This document shows, one piece after another, positions 1 to 9,923 of a stretch of 64,000 bases of DNA. Made by a program: the position numbers and the translations under genes. How positions within the stretch are numbered: position 1 is the first letter of the stretch; each line of letters opens with the position of its first letter. This DNA is from Betaproteobacteria bacterium Ga0077527. Lineage in GTDB: Bacteria; Pseudomonadota; Gammaproteobacteria; Burkholderiales; SG8-41. Under the pieces are notes generated by a model. The model was not told the origin of the DNA. It searched no databases and saw only the letters and a list, made by a program, of their open reading frames with translations. The DNA lies in NCBI GenBank assembly GCA_001464815.1, contig LNDW01000020.1, positions 186,001 through 250,000 of the forward strand, read 5' to 3'.

Positions 1-45
1 GACACAAACACGACGGGCTGGCATGTCGCGGTCATCGACATATGC

Positions 46-612
46 TCAGGCTCGCGGACGGGCAAGCGCGAACTGCGCCACGCGCCGGCCGAGGTGCTCC
101 GCGGTCTTCAGGTCGCTTGCAGGAATTGCTTCGGCCCCCTGATCAACATTGGACTGGGTCATCAGGCCGGTGAAGCTGCCCATGCGATTCAGATCCTCGG
201 CGCTGCCCTTGCTCGAATTGTTGCCGGGCATCAGGCCGAGGCCCACCCAGACCATGCTGTGCTGCATCGCCAGAGTGAACATCTGGTTTATGGTGCTGTA
301 CTTGTCGCCGTTGATACTGCCGGAGTGGGTAAAGCCGGCGGCGATCTTGTCTTTCCAGCCCTGGGTGAACCAGACCTTGGAACTGGCATCGGCAAAAACC
401 TTGAAAGGTGCCGAGGCACTGCCCATGTAGGTGGGCGCACCGAAGATGATGGCATCAACAGCGGCAAGATCGTCCCAGTGCTTGTCCGCGTCGGCGACGC
501 TGATTGACTGCACGGTGACACCGGACACTTGAGCCGCACCGCGCGCGACCGCCTTGGCAATTTCCGCGGTGTGACCGTAGCCGCTGTGGTAGACGATGGC
601 AACTTTGCTCAT
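46..612 (-). CDS. Flavodoxin-fold NAD(P)H:quinone oxidoreductase, WrbA-like
   Basis: The 188-residue product starts with a flavodoxin FMN phosphate loop (HSGYGHT, about residues 9-15) and has a second flavin-contacting loop, GAPTYMGS, near residue 58. Length and motifs fit the WrbA/flavodoxin_2 family, cytosolic FMN enzymes that reduce quinones with NAD(P)H by two electrons. It lies 54 nt downstream of the pirin gene on the same strand, so the two are probably cotranscribed, facing a divergent LysR regulator. Pirin can act as a quercetinase, which makes a quinone or redox-stress role plausible, but this is inference. The ATG at 612 is preceded by an AAAGGAGTC ribosome-binding site. It is slightly shorter than E. 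coli WrbA, so a generic flavodoxin reductase remains possible. Confidence 0.88.
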   Translation of the reverse strand: MSKVAIVYHSGYGHTAEIAKAVARGAAQVSGVTVQSISVADADKHWDDLAAVDAIIFGAPTYMGSASAPFKVFADASSKVWFTQGWKDKIAAGFTHSGSINGDKYSTINQMFTLAMQHSMVWVGLGLMPGNNSSKGSAEDLNRMGSFTGLMTQSNVDQGAEAIPASDLKTAEHLGRRVAQFALARPRA

Positions 613-666
613 GAAAGTGACTCCTTTGGCTTATGGATTCAGATTGCAGATTGTTGTTGAAAATTC

Positions 667-1362
<696 letters not shown>

Positions 1363-1442
1363 GATGTGTCTCCTTTCGGTGGGGTTGCGTGCTGCTGTGG
1401 AACACATCCTAGGCAGGCTGCAAAACACAAGAAAGCGAAAAG

Positions 1443-1455
1443 AACTGACTCAGTT
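1443..1455. promoter_or_regulatory. Candidate LysR operator between pirin and lysR genes
   Basis: AACTGAcTCAGTT is a perfect 6-1-6 inverted repeat in the 167-nt gap between the divergent pirin and LysR starts. LysR regulators usually bind interrupted dyads in such gaps. Its role as the operator is inferred from position only. Confidence 0.35.
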
Positions 1456-1476
1456 GATCAGAAATACTGAATAATA

Positions 1477-1501
1477 TTTATCAATAAAAACAATTGCTTA
1501 T
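1477..1501. repeat. Dispersed AT-rich intergenic motif, copy A
   Basis: This stretch (core TCAATAAAAACAATTGC) is an AT island in high-GC DNA. It shares an exact 22-bp match with copy B near 33383. Related copies lie near 9811, 28065, 44491 and 61027. Its function is unknown; it could be a promoter, a UP element or the site of a DNA-binding protein. Confidence 0.6.
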
Positions 1502-1529
1502 GAATTTATATGGCGACTAGTGCAGAATC

Positions 1530-2453
1530 ATGGCCATGACCATGCGTCTCTCCCTCGACGCCTTGCTGGTGCTGGATGCCATTGACCGCAAGGGCAGCTT
1601 TGCCGCCGCCGCGCACGAGCTGCATCGGGTGCCTTCGGCTGTGACCTATACCGTGCAGAAACTCGAGGAAGATCTCGATGTGCTGCTGTTCGACCGCCGC
1701 GGCCATCGCGCAAAACTCACCACCGCCGGGCGCGAACTGCTCAGCGAAGGCCGCCATCTGCTGCGTGCCGCCGGTGAACTCGAAGCCCGGGTGAAACGGG
1801 TCGCCACCGGCTGGGAGGCCGAGTTGCGCATCGCCTACGATGGCCTGCTGCCCACAACGGCGATGTTGAAGCTGGCGGAAAACTTTTATGCGGCACACGC
1901 CAATACCCGCCTGCGTTTCTCGAATGAAGTGCTCGGCGGCTGCTGGGATGCGCTCGCTTCGGGCCGGGCCGATCTCGCCATCGGCGCTTCCGGTGAAGGC
2001 CCGGCCGGCGGCGGCTACCAGACCCGGCCGCTCGGTGAAATCGACTGGGTATTCGCGGTGGCGCCGGCGCATCCGTTGGCGAAAACACGCGAACCGCTGA
2101 CCCGCGAGGACATCCTCGGACACCGCGCGGTGGTGGTTGCCGACAGTTCGCGCAACCTGCCACCGCGCACCACCGGCCTGCTTTCGGGACAGGACACACT
2201 GACCATCGCCGATGCCGCAGCCAAGCTCCGCGCACAGGTGATGGGGCTTGGTGTGGGCTATCTGCCGCAATGCCTGGCCGAGGCCGCAGTCGCGCGCGGT
2301 GAACTGGTGATCAAGCGCACCGAGGAGGCCAAGGTCAGCCAGATGCTGTATCTGGCCTGGCGCACCGCCTATCGCGGCAGGGCATTAAAATGGTTTGTCG
2401 ATCAGGTGTACCAGCCGGGGTGGCTGGATCGGGCGCTGCAGGCCGGGGATTAA
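1530..2453 (+). CDS. LysR family transcriptional regulator
   Basis: The 307-residue protein has the standard LysR layout. An N-terminal winged HTH covers about residues 5-64 (AIDRKGSFAAAAHELHRVPSAV), followed by a periplasmic-binding-protein-like effector domain (LRIAYDGLLP onwards). Length is typical for the family. It is transcribed away from the pirin/flavodoxin pair, the usual arrangement for a LysR protein controlling its neighbour. Three in-frame ATGs (1530, 1536, 1542) make the exact start uncertain. Its TAA stop shares the sequence TTAA with the stop of the convergent RND permease gene. The effector cannot be predicted. Confidence 0.92.
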   Translation: MAMTMRLSLDALLVLDAIDRKGSFAAAAHELHRVPSAVTYTVQKLEEDLDVLLFDRRGHRAKLTTAGRELLSEGRHLLRAAGELEARVKRVATGWEAELRIAYDGLLPTTAMLKLAENFYAAHANTRLRFSNEVLGGCWDALASGRADLAIGASGEGPAGGGYQTRPLGEIDWVFAVAPAHPLAKTREPLTREDILGHRAVVVADSSRNLPPRTTGLLSGQDTLTIADAAAKLRAQVMGLGVGYLPQCLAEAAVARGELVIKRTEEAKVSQMLYLAWRTAYRGRALKWFVDQVYQPGWLDRALQAGD

Positions 2454-5400
2454 ACGACCGCCTTACGCTCACCAACGATGAAGGTGTAAGCCACCGGAAT
2501 CACGAACAGCGTGAACAGTGTGCCCACCGTCATGCCGCCGACCACCACCCAGCCGATGGCCGAGCGCGACTCGGCGCCGGCACCGGTGGCCAGCGCCAGC
2601 GGCAGCGCACCGAGCACCGTCGCCGCGGTGGTCATCAGGATCGGCCGCAGGCGCAGCGAACAGGACTCGACCAGCGCCTCGATCTTCTCGCGGCCCTGGT
2701 CGCGCAACTGGTTGGCGAATTCAACGATCAGGATGCCGTTCTTGGTGATCAGGCCGATCAGCATCACCAGGCCGATCTGGCTGTAGACGTTGAGCGTGCC
2801 GCCGGTCAGCTTCATCGTCAGCAGCGCGCCGGTCACTGCCAGCGGCACCGTGAGCATGATCACCAGCGGCCCGCGGAAACTCTCGAACTGCGCCGCCAGC
2901 ACCAGGTAGATGAAAGCCAGCGCCAGCACAAAAATCAGCCCCAGCTGCTGGCCGGACTCGCGGAATTCGCGAGACTGCCCATCCAGCGCGGTCTGGTATT
3001 CGGGACCGAGCACCTGCGCTGCGGCGGCATCGAGCGCGCTGATCGCCTCGGCCAGCGTGTAGCCGGCGCCGACGTTGCCGGATATGGTTGCCGCGCGCAG
3101 GCGGTTGAAGTGGTTGAGTTCCTTCGGCGCCACAGTCTCGGTCAGGCGCACCAGGTTGGACAGCTGGGTGATGTCGCCGCGTGAACCGCGGATGTAGATC
3201 GACGTCAGGTCGGTCGGCTGGCGGCGGTCCTTGTCCTCGAGCTTGACGATGACGTCGTACTGCTTGCCTTCGCGCTTGAAGCGTGTCACCTGGCGGCCGC
3301 CCAACAGGGTTTCCAGCGTGCGGCCGACGGCATCGATCTGGATGCCCAGCGCCGCCGCCTTCTCGCGGTCGATTTCAATCGACAGTTGCGGCTTGTTGAG
3401 TTTCAGATCGCTGTCGAGATTGGCCAGCGCCGGCGACTTGCGCGCCACGGCGAGCAGCGCGTTGATGCGCTTGTCCAGCTCCTCGTACGAATTGCCCTGC
3501 ACCACGTACTGCACCGGCGGATTGCGGAAGTTCTGCCCCAGCGACGGGGGATTGATCGGGAAGGCCAGCACGCCGGGCATCTGGCCGAACATCTTCGGCG
3601 CGATCGAGGCGGTAACTTCCTGGGTCTTGCGCGCGCGCTCGTCCCAGTCCTGCAGGCGCACGAAGGACAGCGCAAAATTCACCGGATTTGGCCGGTCCAG
3701 GCCTGGTGCGACGACCACAAAATACGAAGTGATTTCCGGCACTTCGGCATAAATCTTTTCCCAAGTCTTCGCGTAATCGTCGGTGTATTCCTTGGTCGCC
3801 CCCTCCGGCGCAACCATGATGCCGAGGAAAAAGCCGCGGTCCTCCAGCGGTGACAGCTCGGACTTGGTGCTCAGGAACAGCGCCGCACCCCCTGCAGCCA
3901 TCACCAGGAACAACACGACAATCACACCGCGATGCCTGAGACTCGCGCGCAGCCCGCGCTCATAGGCCGCGGACATCGCGACAAAAAACTTCTCCAGCAT
4001 GTTGTAGAGTTTGCCGTGGCCGGTTTCCTGGCGCAGCAACTTGGAACACATCATCGGCGTCAGTGTCAGCGCGACAAAACCGGACACCACCACCGCCGCG
4101 GCCACGGTCAGCGCAAATTCGAGGAACAGCCGTCCGGTATTGCCGGTGGCGAAAGCCAGCGGCGCGAACACCGCGGCCAGCGTGATGGTCATCGCGATCA
4201 CCGCGAAGGCAATCTCGCGCCCTCCCTTCAATGAAGCCTCGACCGGCGACATCCCCTCCTCGACATGACGGTGGATGTTCTCGAGCACGACGATGGCATC
4301 GTCCACCACCAGGCCCACCGCGAGCACGATGCCGAGCAGTGTCAGCACATTGATCGAAAAGCCCATCATCCAGATCAGGAAAAAGGCGCCGATCAGCGAT
4401 ACCGGGATGGTGGCGAAGGGAATCAGCGTCGCACGCAGAGAGCGCAGGAACAGGAAAATCACCAGCACCACCAGCAACAGCGCCTCGCCGAGCACGTGAT
4501 AGACCGAATTGATCGACTCCTCGATGAAAATCGAGGTATCGAAGGCAATCGCCAGCTGCATGCCCTCGGGCAGGCCGGCGGTGAGTCTCGGCAGCTCGGC
4601 CTTCACCGCCTGCGCAACGCCCAGGGTGTTGGCGGTGGACTGCTTGACGATCCCCATGCCGATGGCCGGGTTGCCGTTGACACGCAGAATGTTGCGCTCG
4701 TCGGCGGCACCCAGTTCGGCACGGCCGACATCACCCAGCCGCACCGGATAACCCTTGACCTCGCGGATGATCAGCTGGTTGAACTGTGCTGGCGTGCGCA
4801 GATCGGATTCCGAGAGCACGTTGAATTCGCGCTGGCTGCTCTCGATGCGGCCGGCGGGCACCTCGATGTTCTGCTTGCGCAGCGCGTCCTCGACATCCTG
4901 CGGCGTCAGCGCATAGGCGGCGAGCCGCTCGCGGTCGAGCCAGATGCGCATCGCGTAACGGCGCTCGCCGCCAATCACCACCGAGGCCACGCCGGGCAGG
5001 GTCTTCAGCCGGTCGACCACGTAGCGGTCGGCGTAATCCGAAATTTCGAGCGGCGCGTGGCGGTCGGAAATCAGCCGCAGCCAGAGGATGGCCTGGGCAT
5101 CAGCCTCGACCTTGGAAATGATCGGGTCATCCACCTCGTCGGGCAGCCGGCCTCGCGCGCGCGCCACACGGTCACGCACATCGTTGGCGGCAAGGTCGGG
5201 GTCGCGGTCGTTGGTGAACTCGACCGTGATCTGGCTGACCTCCTCGCGGCTGATCGACTTCAGCGTCTTCACGCCCTCGATGCCGGAGATGCTGTCTTCC
5301 AGCGGCTGGGTGACCTGGGTCTCGATCACCTGCGCGCTGGCACCGGTGTAGACCGTACGCACCGATACCACCGGCGAGTCGATCTTCGGGTACTCGCGCA

Positions 5401-5500
5401 CGGTCAGGCGCTGGAAGGAGATGATGCCGATCAGCACGATCAGCAGGCTCATCACCGTCGCCAGTACCGGACGCCTGACGGAAAGTTCAGGAAGTTGCAT
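2450..5500 (-). CDS. Efflux RND transporter permease subunit (HAE1/AcrB family)
   Basis: At 1016 residues this matches the length of AcrB/MexB-type inner-membrane proton antiporters. An N-terminal TM segment (VLATVMSLLIVLIGIISF) is followed by a large periplasmic porter domain, the TM4 region with the proton-relay pair (GLVVDDAIVVLEN), a second periplasmic domain and a C-terminal TM bundle (GLITKNGILIVEFAN). It lies 24 nt downstream of the adaptor gene, so the two form an operon. No outer-membrane factor gene is adjacent, so the pump presumably uses a TolC-like protein encoded elsewhere. Substrates cannot be inferred. The 3' end overlaps the convergent lysR gene by 4 nt. Confidence 0.96.
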   Translation of the reverse strand: MQLPELSVRRPVLATVMSLLIVLIGIISFQRLTVREYPKIDSPVVSVRTVYTGASAQVIETQVTQPLEDSISGIEGVKTLKSISREEVSQITVEFTNDRDPDLAANDVRDRVARARGRLPDEVDDPIISKVEADAQAILWLRLISDRHAPLEISDYADRYVVDRLKTLPGVASVVIGGERRYAMRIWLDRERLAAYALTPQDVEDALRKQNIEVPAGRIESSQREFNVLSESDLRTPAQFNQLIIREVKGYPVRLGDVGRAELGAADERNILRVNGNPAIGMGIVKQSTANTLGVAQAVKAELPRLTAGLPEGMQLAIAFDTSIFIEESINSVYHVLGEALLLVVLVIFLFLRSLRATLIPFATIPVSLIGAFFLIWMMGFSINVLTLLGIVLAVGLVVDDAIVVLENIHRHVEEGMSPVEASLKGGREIAFAVIAMTITLAAVFAPLAFATGNTGRLFLEFALTVAAAVVVSGFVALTLTPMMCSKLLRQETGHGKLYNMLEKFFVAMSAAYERGLRASLRHRGVIVVLFLVMAAGGAALFLSTKSELSPLEDRGFFLGIMVAPEGATKEYTDDYAKTWEKIYAEVPEITSYFVVVAPGLDRPNPVNFALSFVRLQDWDERARKTQEVTASIAPKMFGQMPGVLAFPINPPSLGQNFRNPPVQYVVQGNSYEELDKRINALLAVARKSPALANLDSDLKLNKPQLSIEIDREKAAALGIQIDAVGRTLETLLGGRQVTRFKREGKQYDVIVKLEDKDRRQPTDLTSIYIRGSRGDITQLSNLVRLTETVAPKELNHFNRLRAATISGNVGAGYTLAEAISALDAAAAQVLGPEYQTALDGQSREFRESGQQLGLIFVLALAFIYLVLAAQFESFRGPLVIMLTVPLAVTGALLTMKLTGGTLNVYSQIGLVMLIGLITKNGILIVEFANQLRDQGREKIEALVESCSLRLRPILMTTAATVLGALPLALATGAGAESRSAIGWVVVGGMTVGTLFTLFVIPVAYTFIVGERKAVV

Positions 5501-5524
5501 CGCGGACTTATTTACTGTTGCGGT

Positions 5525-6631
5525 TTACTTGCCGGGTGCAGGAGCTGCTGCGGGCGCGGGTTTCGGCGCCGCCACAGTCACCGCCGCGCCATCCTGCAGC
5601 TTCAACTGGCCGTCGGCGACAACGGTTTCGCCGGCCTGAAGCCCCTTCAGCACTTCGACTTCGCCGGGCCGGCGCACGCCGGTCTCGACCCTGGTCAGCA
5701 CCGCCTTGCCATCGACGATGCGGAATACAAACGTACCGTCGCCGCGCGGCACGATGGCCTGCTCCGGCACCAGCAGCGCGTTGCCGCGCTTGGCCAGCTC
5801 GAGGCTGACCCGCGCGAACATGCCGGGCTTCAGCCGCACACCGGGATTGGGCAGGCGCGCGCGCAGCAGCACGGTGCGCGTCGATTCATCAACCGCGGGT
5901 TCGATGGCATAGATGGTGCCGCTGAACGGCTCGCCGGGCCAGGCATCGACGCTGATCGCCAGCGTCTGGCCGACACGGATACGTTTCAGGTACAGCTCGG
6001 GCACCCGGAAATCGAGCTTGAGTACGCCGATGCCTTCAAGCCGCGCCACATCCTGGCCGGCCTTGACGTAGGCGCCGGGGCTGACCTGGCGCAGGCCGGT
6101 GACCCCCTCGAAAGGTGCGCGCACCACGGTCTTGGCGAGCTTGGCGCGCATTTCGGCTTCGCGCGCATTCGACTGGTTGACGTTTTCGCGGGCCTCGTCC
6201 AGCGCCTGCACGCTGATGAAGTTTTTCGCCTGCAGGTCTTCCGAGCGTTTCAGCCGGCTGCGGTTGAGGTTGGCGGCGGCGATGGCCGAGGTGAGCTGGG
6301 CCTCGACTTCACCGGCATCCAGCGACAGCAGCTTGTCACCCTTGCGCACCAACTGGCCTTCCTGGAAATGGATGGCCTCGATGCGGCCATCGACTTCGGG
6401 GCGGATCATCACCGACTCGTTGGCGAGCAGCGTGCCCACCGCCGATACGCCGTCGACGACTTCGCCGCTGCGCACCTCGGCCGCCTTCACCGGCAGGGCG
6501 CGGGCAGGACCACCCTTGCCGCCCTTGGCCGCGGGCGCGGCGGACTGTTGTGGCTGGGAATAATGGCGCCAGGCCATGCCGGCGCCGAGCAGCAGCAATA
6601 CTGACAGTGCGAGATAGATCAGACGTTTCAC
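5525..6631 (-). CDS. Efflux RND transporter periplasmic adaptor (MFP) subunit
   Basis: The 368-residue protein starts with a single membrane anchor (LIYLALSVLLLLGAGMAW). It then has the split lipoyl domain (GRIEAIHFQEGQLVRKGDK), a helical hairpin (SRLKRSEDLQAKNFISVQAL), a beta-barrel and a C-terminal membrane-proximal domain, the usual order for MexA/AcrA-type fusion proteins. It bridges the RND permease to an outer-membrane channel. It is the promoter-proximal gene of a two-gene operon with the permease. The tail is rich in Ala and Pro (APKPAPAAAPAPGK). Confidence 0.95.
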   Translation of the reverse strand: MKRLIYLALSVLLLLGAGMAWRHYSQPQQSAAPAAKGGKGGPARALPVKAAEVRSGEVVDGVSAVGTLLANESVMIRPEVDGRIEAIHFQEGQLVRKGDKLLSLDAGEVEAQLTSAIAAANLNRSRLKRSEDLQAKNFISVQALDEARENVNQSNAREAEMRAKLAKTVVRAPFEGVTGLRQVSPGAYVKAGQDVARLEGIGVLKLDFRVPELYLKRIRVGQTLAISVDAWPGEPFSGTIYAIEPAVDESTRTVLLRARLPNPGVRLKPGMFARVSLELAKRGNALLVPEQAIVPRGDGTFVFRIVDGKAVLTRVETGVRRPGEVEVLKGLQAGETVVADGQLKLQDGAAVTVAAPKPAPAAAPAPGK

Positions 6632-6715
6632 TGGAGATCAGACAACCACTCGGAGGAAGAGTGGCCGAGTTTACCGCGCCGTTGTTGCAATGTCCGGGCT
6701 TTGAGACCCGGCCTT

Positions 6716-6744
6716 CCGCGATGCTGACAACCGCACCATCGCGG
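6716..6744 (-). terminator. Hairpin after the hydrolase gene
   Basis: CCGCGATG and CATCGCGG form a perfect 8-bp stem with a 13-nt loop, four nt beyond the stop of the alpha/beta hydrolase gene. No T-run follows, so it may be a weak terminator or an mRNA-stabilising hairpin. Confidence 0.4.
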
Positions 6745-6748
6745 TGCT

Positions 6749-7912
6749 TCAGCCCGGCAGGTTCGCCGCGATCCAGTCGGCGACAAAATCCACACCGACC
6801 TGGCGGTTATCAACGTGCGCATGTTCGGCACCGCCGTCATCGGCGGTGAACACACGCAGCGTCTTGCGTGTCGAGCCGATGGCGTCATACAACTTCTGCG
6901 CGTTTTCAGCCGGCACCACACGGTCATTGGCGCCGTGTGTCACCAGGAAAGGCATGGTGATTTGATGGGCAACATCCTTCAGCGTGAAGCCCCTGGCGAT
7001 TTCGATGCTTGAATCGGTATCCGCCGCACCGACCACCCACTGAAACTGGAAATTCGACTGCGCAATCTTGCTGCCTTCGGCCTGCGCCTTTTCCTTGATC
7101 TTCTGCTGCCAGCCGGCCAGGTCCCAGTGCAGGGCGGTCATCGCCACACCCGCGGCATAACGCTGCTCAAAGGCGGCGATACGCGCCGAGTAATAACCGC
7201 CAAAACTGTAGCCCATGATCACCACCCGCGCCGGATCGACATCGGCGCGCTGCGCGACATAGTCATAGGCCGCCTTGCCCGGCACCTCGTAATCAAAACG
7301 GCTGTGGATGCCGCGGAAACGCAGCGTCTCGCCCTGCCCCGGCCCGTCGATCGCCAGCGTGTGCATGCCGCGCCTCGCGAATTCCAGCCCGGCGAAGATC
7401 ACGCTCATTTCCTTGCAGTTGTCCATGCCGTTGAAAATCACCACGGTCGGCGCGCGCAGGCTCACACCCGGCGCTTTCATGAACAGCGCAGGCAGGGTGG
7501 ACTGCAAATAGGGCACTTCGACGAACTCGATTTCGGGATGACGTCGCGTCAGCCCTTCGCGGAAACAACGGTAGGCCTTGCGCCCCACCGCGACCTTGGC
7601 ATCGCCCGGCGGGATAAAGCGCTCGCCGGTGTAGTAATAGTTGCCGGCGCGCAGGTAATAATTCCCGGCGCTGCGCTCCTGTCCCTTAGCCGCCGCAGCA
7701 TCGGCGATTTTTTCAACCTGTGCCGCCATCGCGCACCACTCCTGCTGCCAGGCGTCGGCGTCTTTCCAGCGATCATTGAGGCGCAGCGCGATACGATCGA
7801 TCTCGTCCATCGCCACCACGCCGTACGGCGCCATGCCCTTGCAGGCGAGCGCGGCGTTGGACCACAGAAAATTGCCGGGGAAATGATCAATCCAGAAACC
7901 GCGCGTGCTCAT
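6749..7912 (-). CDS. Alpha/beta hydrolase, FrsA/DHPON-hydrolase-like
   Basis: The 387-residue protein has an N-terminal helical cap of about 130 residues and then an alpha/beta-hydrolase core. The nucleophile elbow is GYSFGG with Ser236; an acid probably lies in HGANDRVVP and the catalytic His in AEHAHVDN near the C-terminus. Size and helical N-terminus resemble the DUF1100/FrsA group that includes 2,6-dihydroxypseudooxynicotine hydrolase (a C-C bond hydrolase) and related esterases. A GAGGAG ribosome site precedes the ATG at 7912. It follows pabB and a thioredoxin gene on the same strand, but the 89-nt gap leaves cotranscription open. The substrate is unknown. Confidence 0.85.
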   Translation of the reverse strand: MSTRGFWIDHFPGNFLWSNAALACKGMAPYGVVAMDEIDRIALRLNDRWKDADAWQQEWCAMAAQVEKIADAAAAKGQERSAGNYYLRAGNYYYTGERFIPPGDAKVAVGRKAYRCFREGLTRRHPEIEFVEVPYLQSTLPALFMKAPGVSLRAPTVVIFNGMDNCKEMSVIFAGLEFARRGMHTLAIDGPGQGETLRFRGIHSRFDYEVPGKAAYDYVAQRADVDPARVVIMGYSFGGYYSARIAAFEQRYAAGVAMTALHWDLAGWQQKIKEKAQAEGSKIAQSNFQFQWVVGAADTDSSIEIARGFTLKDVAHQITMPFLVTHGANDRVVPAENAQKLYDAIGSTRKTLRVFTADDGGAEHAHVDNRQVGVDFVADWIAANLPG

Positions 7913-8001
7913 GCCTGCTCCTCACTGAATGGCTGCATGTCTATGAATCACACTGCAATGCAGGCGATGTTATAAGCACAAGTCATTGTTATTAAAATAT
8001 T

Positions 8002-8382
8002 CTACTGTTGCTGCTGGGCCTGCTGATCGCGCTCGGCGATGTCCCTGCGCACCTGCTCCATGTCCAGCGCCTTGGCCTGCTCGAGCACACTCTCCAGACC
8101 CGAGGCCGGCAGTGCGCCGGCCTGCATGAACACAATGATCTGCTCACGGAACACCAGCAGCGTCGGGATCGAGCGGATGCCGAAGTGCCCGGCAATCGCC
8201 TGCTCGTCATCCGAATTGATCTTGCCGAATACCACGTCCGGATGTTTTTCGGCTGCAGCCTCGAACACCGGCGCAAAAGAGCGGCAGGGCCCGCACCACG
8301 GCGCCCAGAAGTCGATGATCACCATCTTGTTGCCAACCACGGTGGATTCGAAGTTTTGCTGGTTAAGTTCGAGAACGGGCAT
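8002..8382 (-). CDS. Thioredoxin family protein
   Basis: The 126-residue protein has a thioredoxin fold with the classical active site WCGPC (C30 and C33) and the cis-Pro motif SIPTLLVF. It has no signal peptide, so it is cytosolic. It differs from TrxA by a C-terminal extension of about 20 residues ending in a Gln-rich tail (QQAQQQQ). It sits 36 nt downstream of pabB. A general disulfide reductase role is expected; the tail's function is unknown. Confidence 0.93.
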   Translation of the reverse strand: MPVLELNQQNFESTVVGNKMVIIDFWAPWCGPCRSFAPVFEAAAEKHPDVVFGKINSDDEQAIAGHFGIRSIPTLLVFREQIIVFMQAGALPASGLESVLEQAKALDMEQVRRDIAERDQQAQQQQ

Positions 8383-8418
8383 GGGTCTTTTTCCTGTTTT
8401 GGTGTTTTGATCAACTCA

Positions 8419-9807
8419 TCAGGCGCCGGTCGCGCTCTCCGCGCTCTGCTGCAGCAGGTTGAGCAGGGCCGCGGCCTTGTCGAAGGTTTCCTGATACTCG
8501 GCCTCGCGCTGCGAGTCGGCAACGATGCCGCCCCCCGCCCAGAAACGCACCACGCCGCGCGAGTGCACCAGGGTGCGGATGGCGATGTTGCTGTCCATGT
8601 CGCCGTCGTAGCCGATATAGCCGATGGCGCCGCAATAGACACCGCGGCGGTGCGGCTCGAGTTCCTCGATGATCTGCATCGCCCGCGTTTTCGGCGCACC
8701 GGTGATCGAGCCGCCGGGGAAGGCGCCGTGCAACAGGTCGATGGCATCACGCCCGGCCTTGAGTCTGCCGGTGACGGTACTGACCAGATGATGCACCGTG
8801 GCAAAGCTCTCGACTTCAAACAGCCGCGGCACTTTCACCGAACCGATGGCACAGTTTTTCGACAGGTCGTTGCGCAGCAGGTCGACGATCATCAGGTTTT
8901 CGGCGCGGTCCTTTTCGCTCGCAACCAGTTCGGCGATGCGTTCAGCGTCGAGCTTGTCGTGGCCGGCACGCGGGCGGGTGCCCTTGATCGGCTTGGTTTC
9001 GACCGCGCCGTCGCGCACACATAAAAAACGCTCGGGCGAGGCCGAGAGAATTTGCGCATAGGGCGTGCTGAGGTACGCCGAATACGGCGCGGGGTTGATC
9101 AGCCGCAGCCGCTGGTAGGCCAGCCAGGGATCACCCTGCGCCTGCGCGGTGAAGCGCTGCGCGAGATTGACCTGGTAACAGTCGCCGGCACGGATGTAAT
9201 TGAGCACACGGTCGAAGGCGTGGCCATATCCCCTGGGTGTGAAATTCGAAGTCACCGGCGAGGTCACGCGGAAGGCCGCGCGGCGGCGTTCGAAAGGTTC
9301 GGCGCTGAACAGCCGCACCAGCGCATCCCATTTGCGGTCGGTGTCGGGGTCGCGTCCCTGCCCGGCCAGCCAGGTGCGCTGTTCGGAGTGGTCCACCACC
9401 ACCGCCCAGTCGTAGATGCCCACGGCCATGTCCGGGATGCGCTCGATGTCGCGCGCACGCACCGGCAGTTTTTCGTAACGCCGCGCGAGGTCGTAACCGA
9501 AGTAGCCGATGGCGCCGCCGGTGAAGGGCAATTCACCGCGGCAGGCCGGATCAATCGCCAGTTGTTCGCGCAGCAACTCAAAAGGATCGGCGCGCGACAG
9601 TTCACTCGTTTCGCCATGCACTTCGGTCAGCGCGCCGCGGGTGATCAGGCGCACATGCGGTTCGGCAGTGATGATGTCGTAACGTGCCTGGCCGGGATGA
9701 TGCAGGCCGCTGTCGAGGAACACCGCCCAAGGCCGGTCCGCCACCGCCTCGAACAGCGCGGCGCTGTCGTTGCGATAGGGCAGTTCGGTCAGCAGCGGAG
9801 CATGCAT
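8419..9807 (-). CDS. pabB: Aminodeoxychorismate synthase component I
   Basis: The 462-residue protein is a chorismate-utilising enzyme. It has PIKGTRPR around Lys275, and this Lys (instead of the Ala of anthranilate synthase) marks PabB. Other chorismate-fold motifs are SPERFL, GAPKTRAM and the C-terminal YCGAIGYIG. PabB converts chorismate and ammonia to 4-amino-4-deoxychorismate for folate synthesis, with PabA supplying ammonia; no pabA or pabC is in the window. The ATG at 9807 lies only a few bases from AT-rich motif copy C, with no clear Shine-Dalgarno, so the mRNA leader may be very short. Confidence 0.94.
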   Translation of the reverse strand: MHAPLLTELPYRNDSAALFEAVADRPWAVFLDSGLHHPGQARYDIITAEPHVRLITRGALTEVHGETSELSRADPFELLREQLAIDPACRGELPFTGGAIGYFGYDLARRYEKLPVRARDIERIPDMAVGIYDWAVVVDHSEQRTWLAGQGRDPDTDRKWDALVRLFSAEPFERRRAAFRVTSPVTSNFTPRGYGHAFDRVLNYIRAGDCYQVNLAQRFTAQAQGDPWLAYQRLRLINPAPYSAYLSTPYAQILSASPERFLCVRDGAVETKPIKGTRPRAGHDKLDAERIAELVASEKDRAENLMIVDLLRNDLSKNCAIGSVKVPRLFEVESFATVHHLVSTVTGRLKAGRDAIDLLHGAFPGGSITGAPKTRAMQIIEELEPHRRGVYCGAIGYIGYDGDMDSNIAIRTLVHSRGVVRFWAGGGIVADSQREAEYQETFDKAAALLNLLQQSAESATGA

Positions 9808-9810
9808 AAA

Positions 9811-9835
9811 TTATTCAATATAAACAATAGCTTAT
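9811..9835. repeat. Dispersed AT-rich intergenic motif, copy C
   Basis: It differs from copy B at two of 25 positions and lies immediately upstream of the pabB start codon. Such closeness suggests it carries promoter information for pabB, but the motif's role is not known. Confidence 0.55.
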
Positions 9836-9923
9836 AAGATATCGCCGAGGCGAGTACGGGATTGTCGCAGATTCCGGCCATGCTCTTCATTGCGCCAACC
9901 GGTGCTGACCCGCATCAGGACAT

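Noticed and set aside
4265-6604. 779-residue plus-strand ORF
   Set aside because: It lies antisense to the RND permease and adaptor genes, and its composition (many His, Gln, Arg, Ala) is typical of a shadow frame in high-GC DNA.
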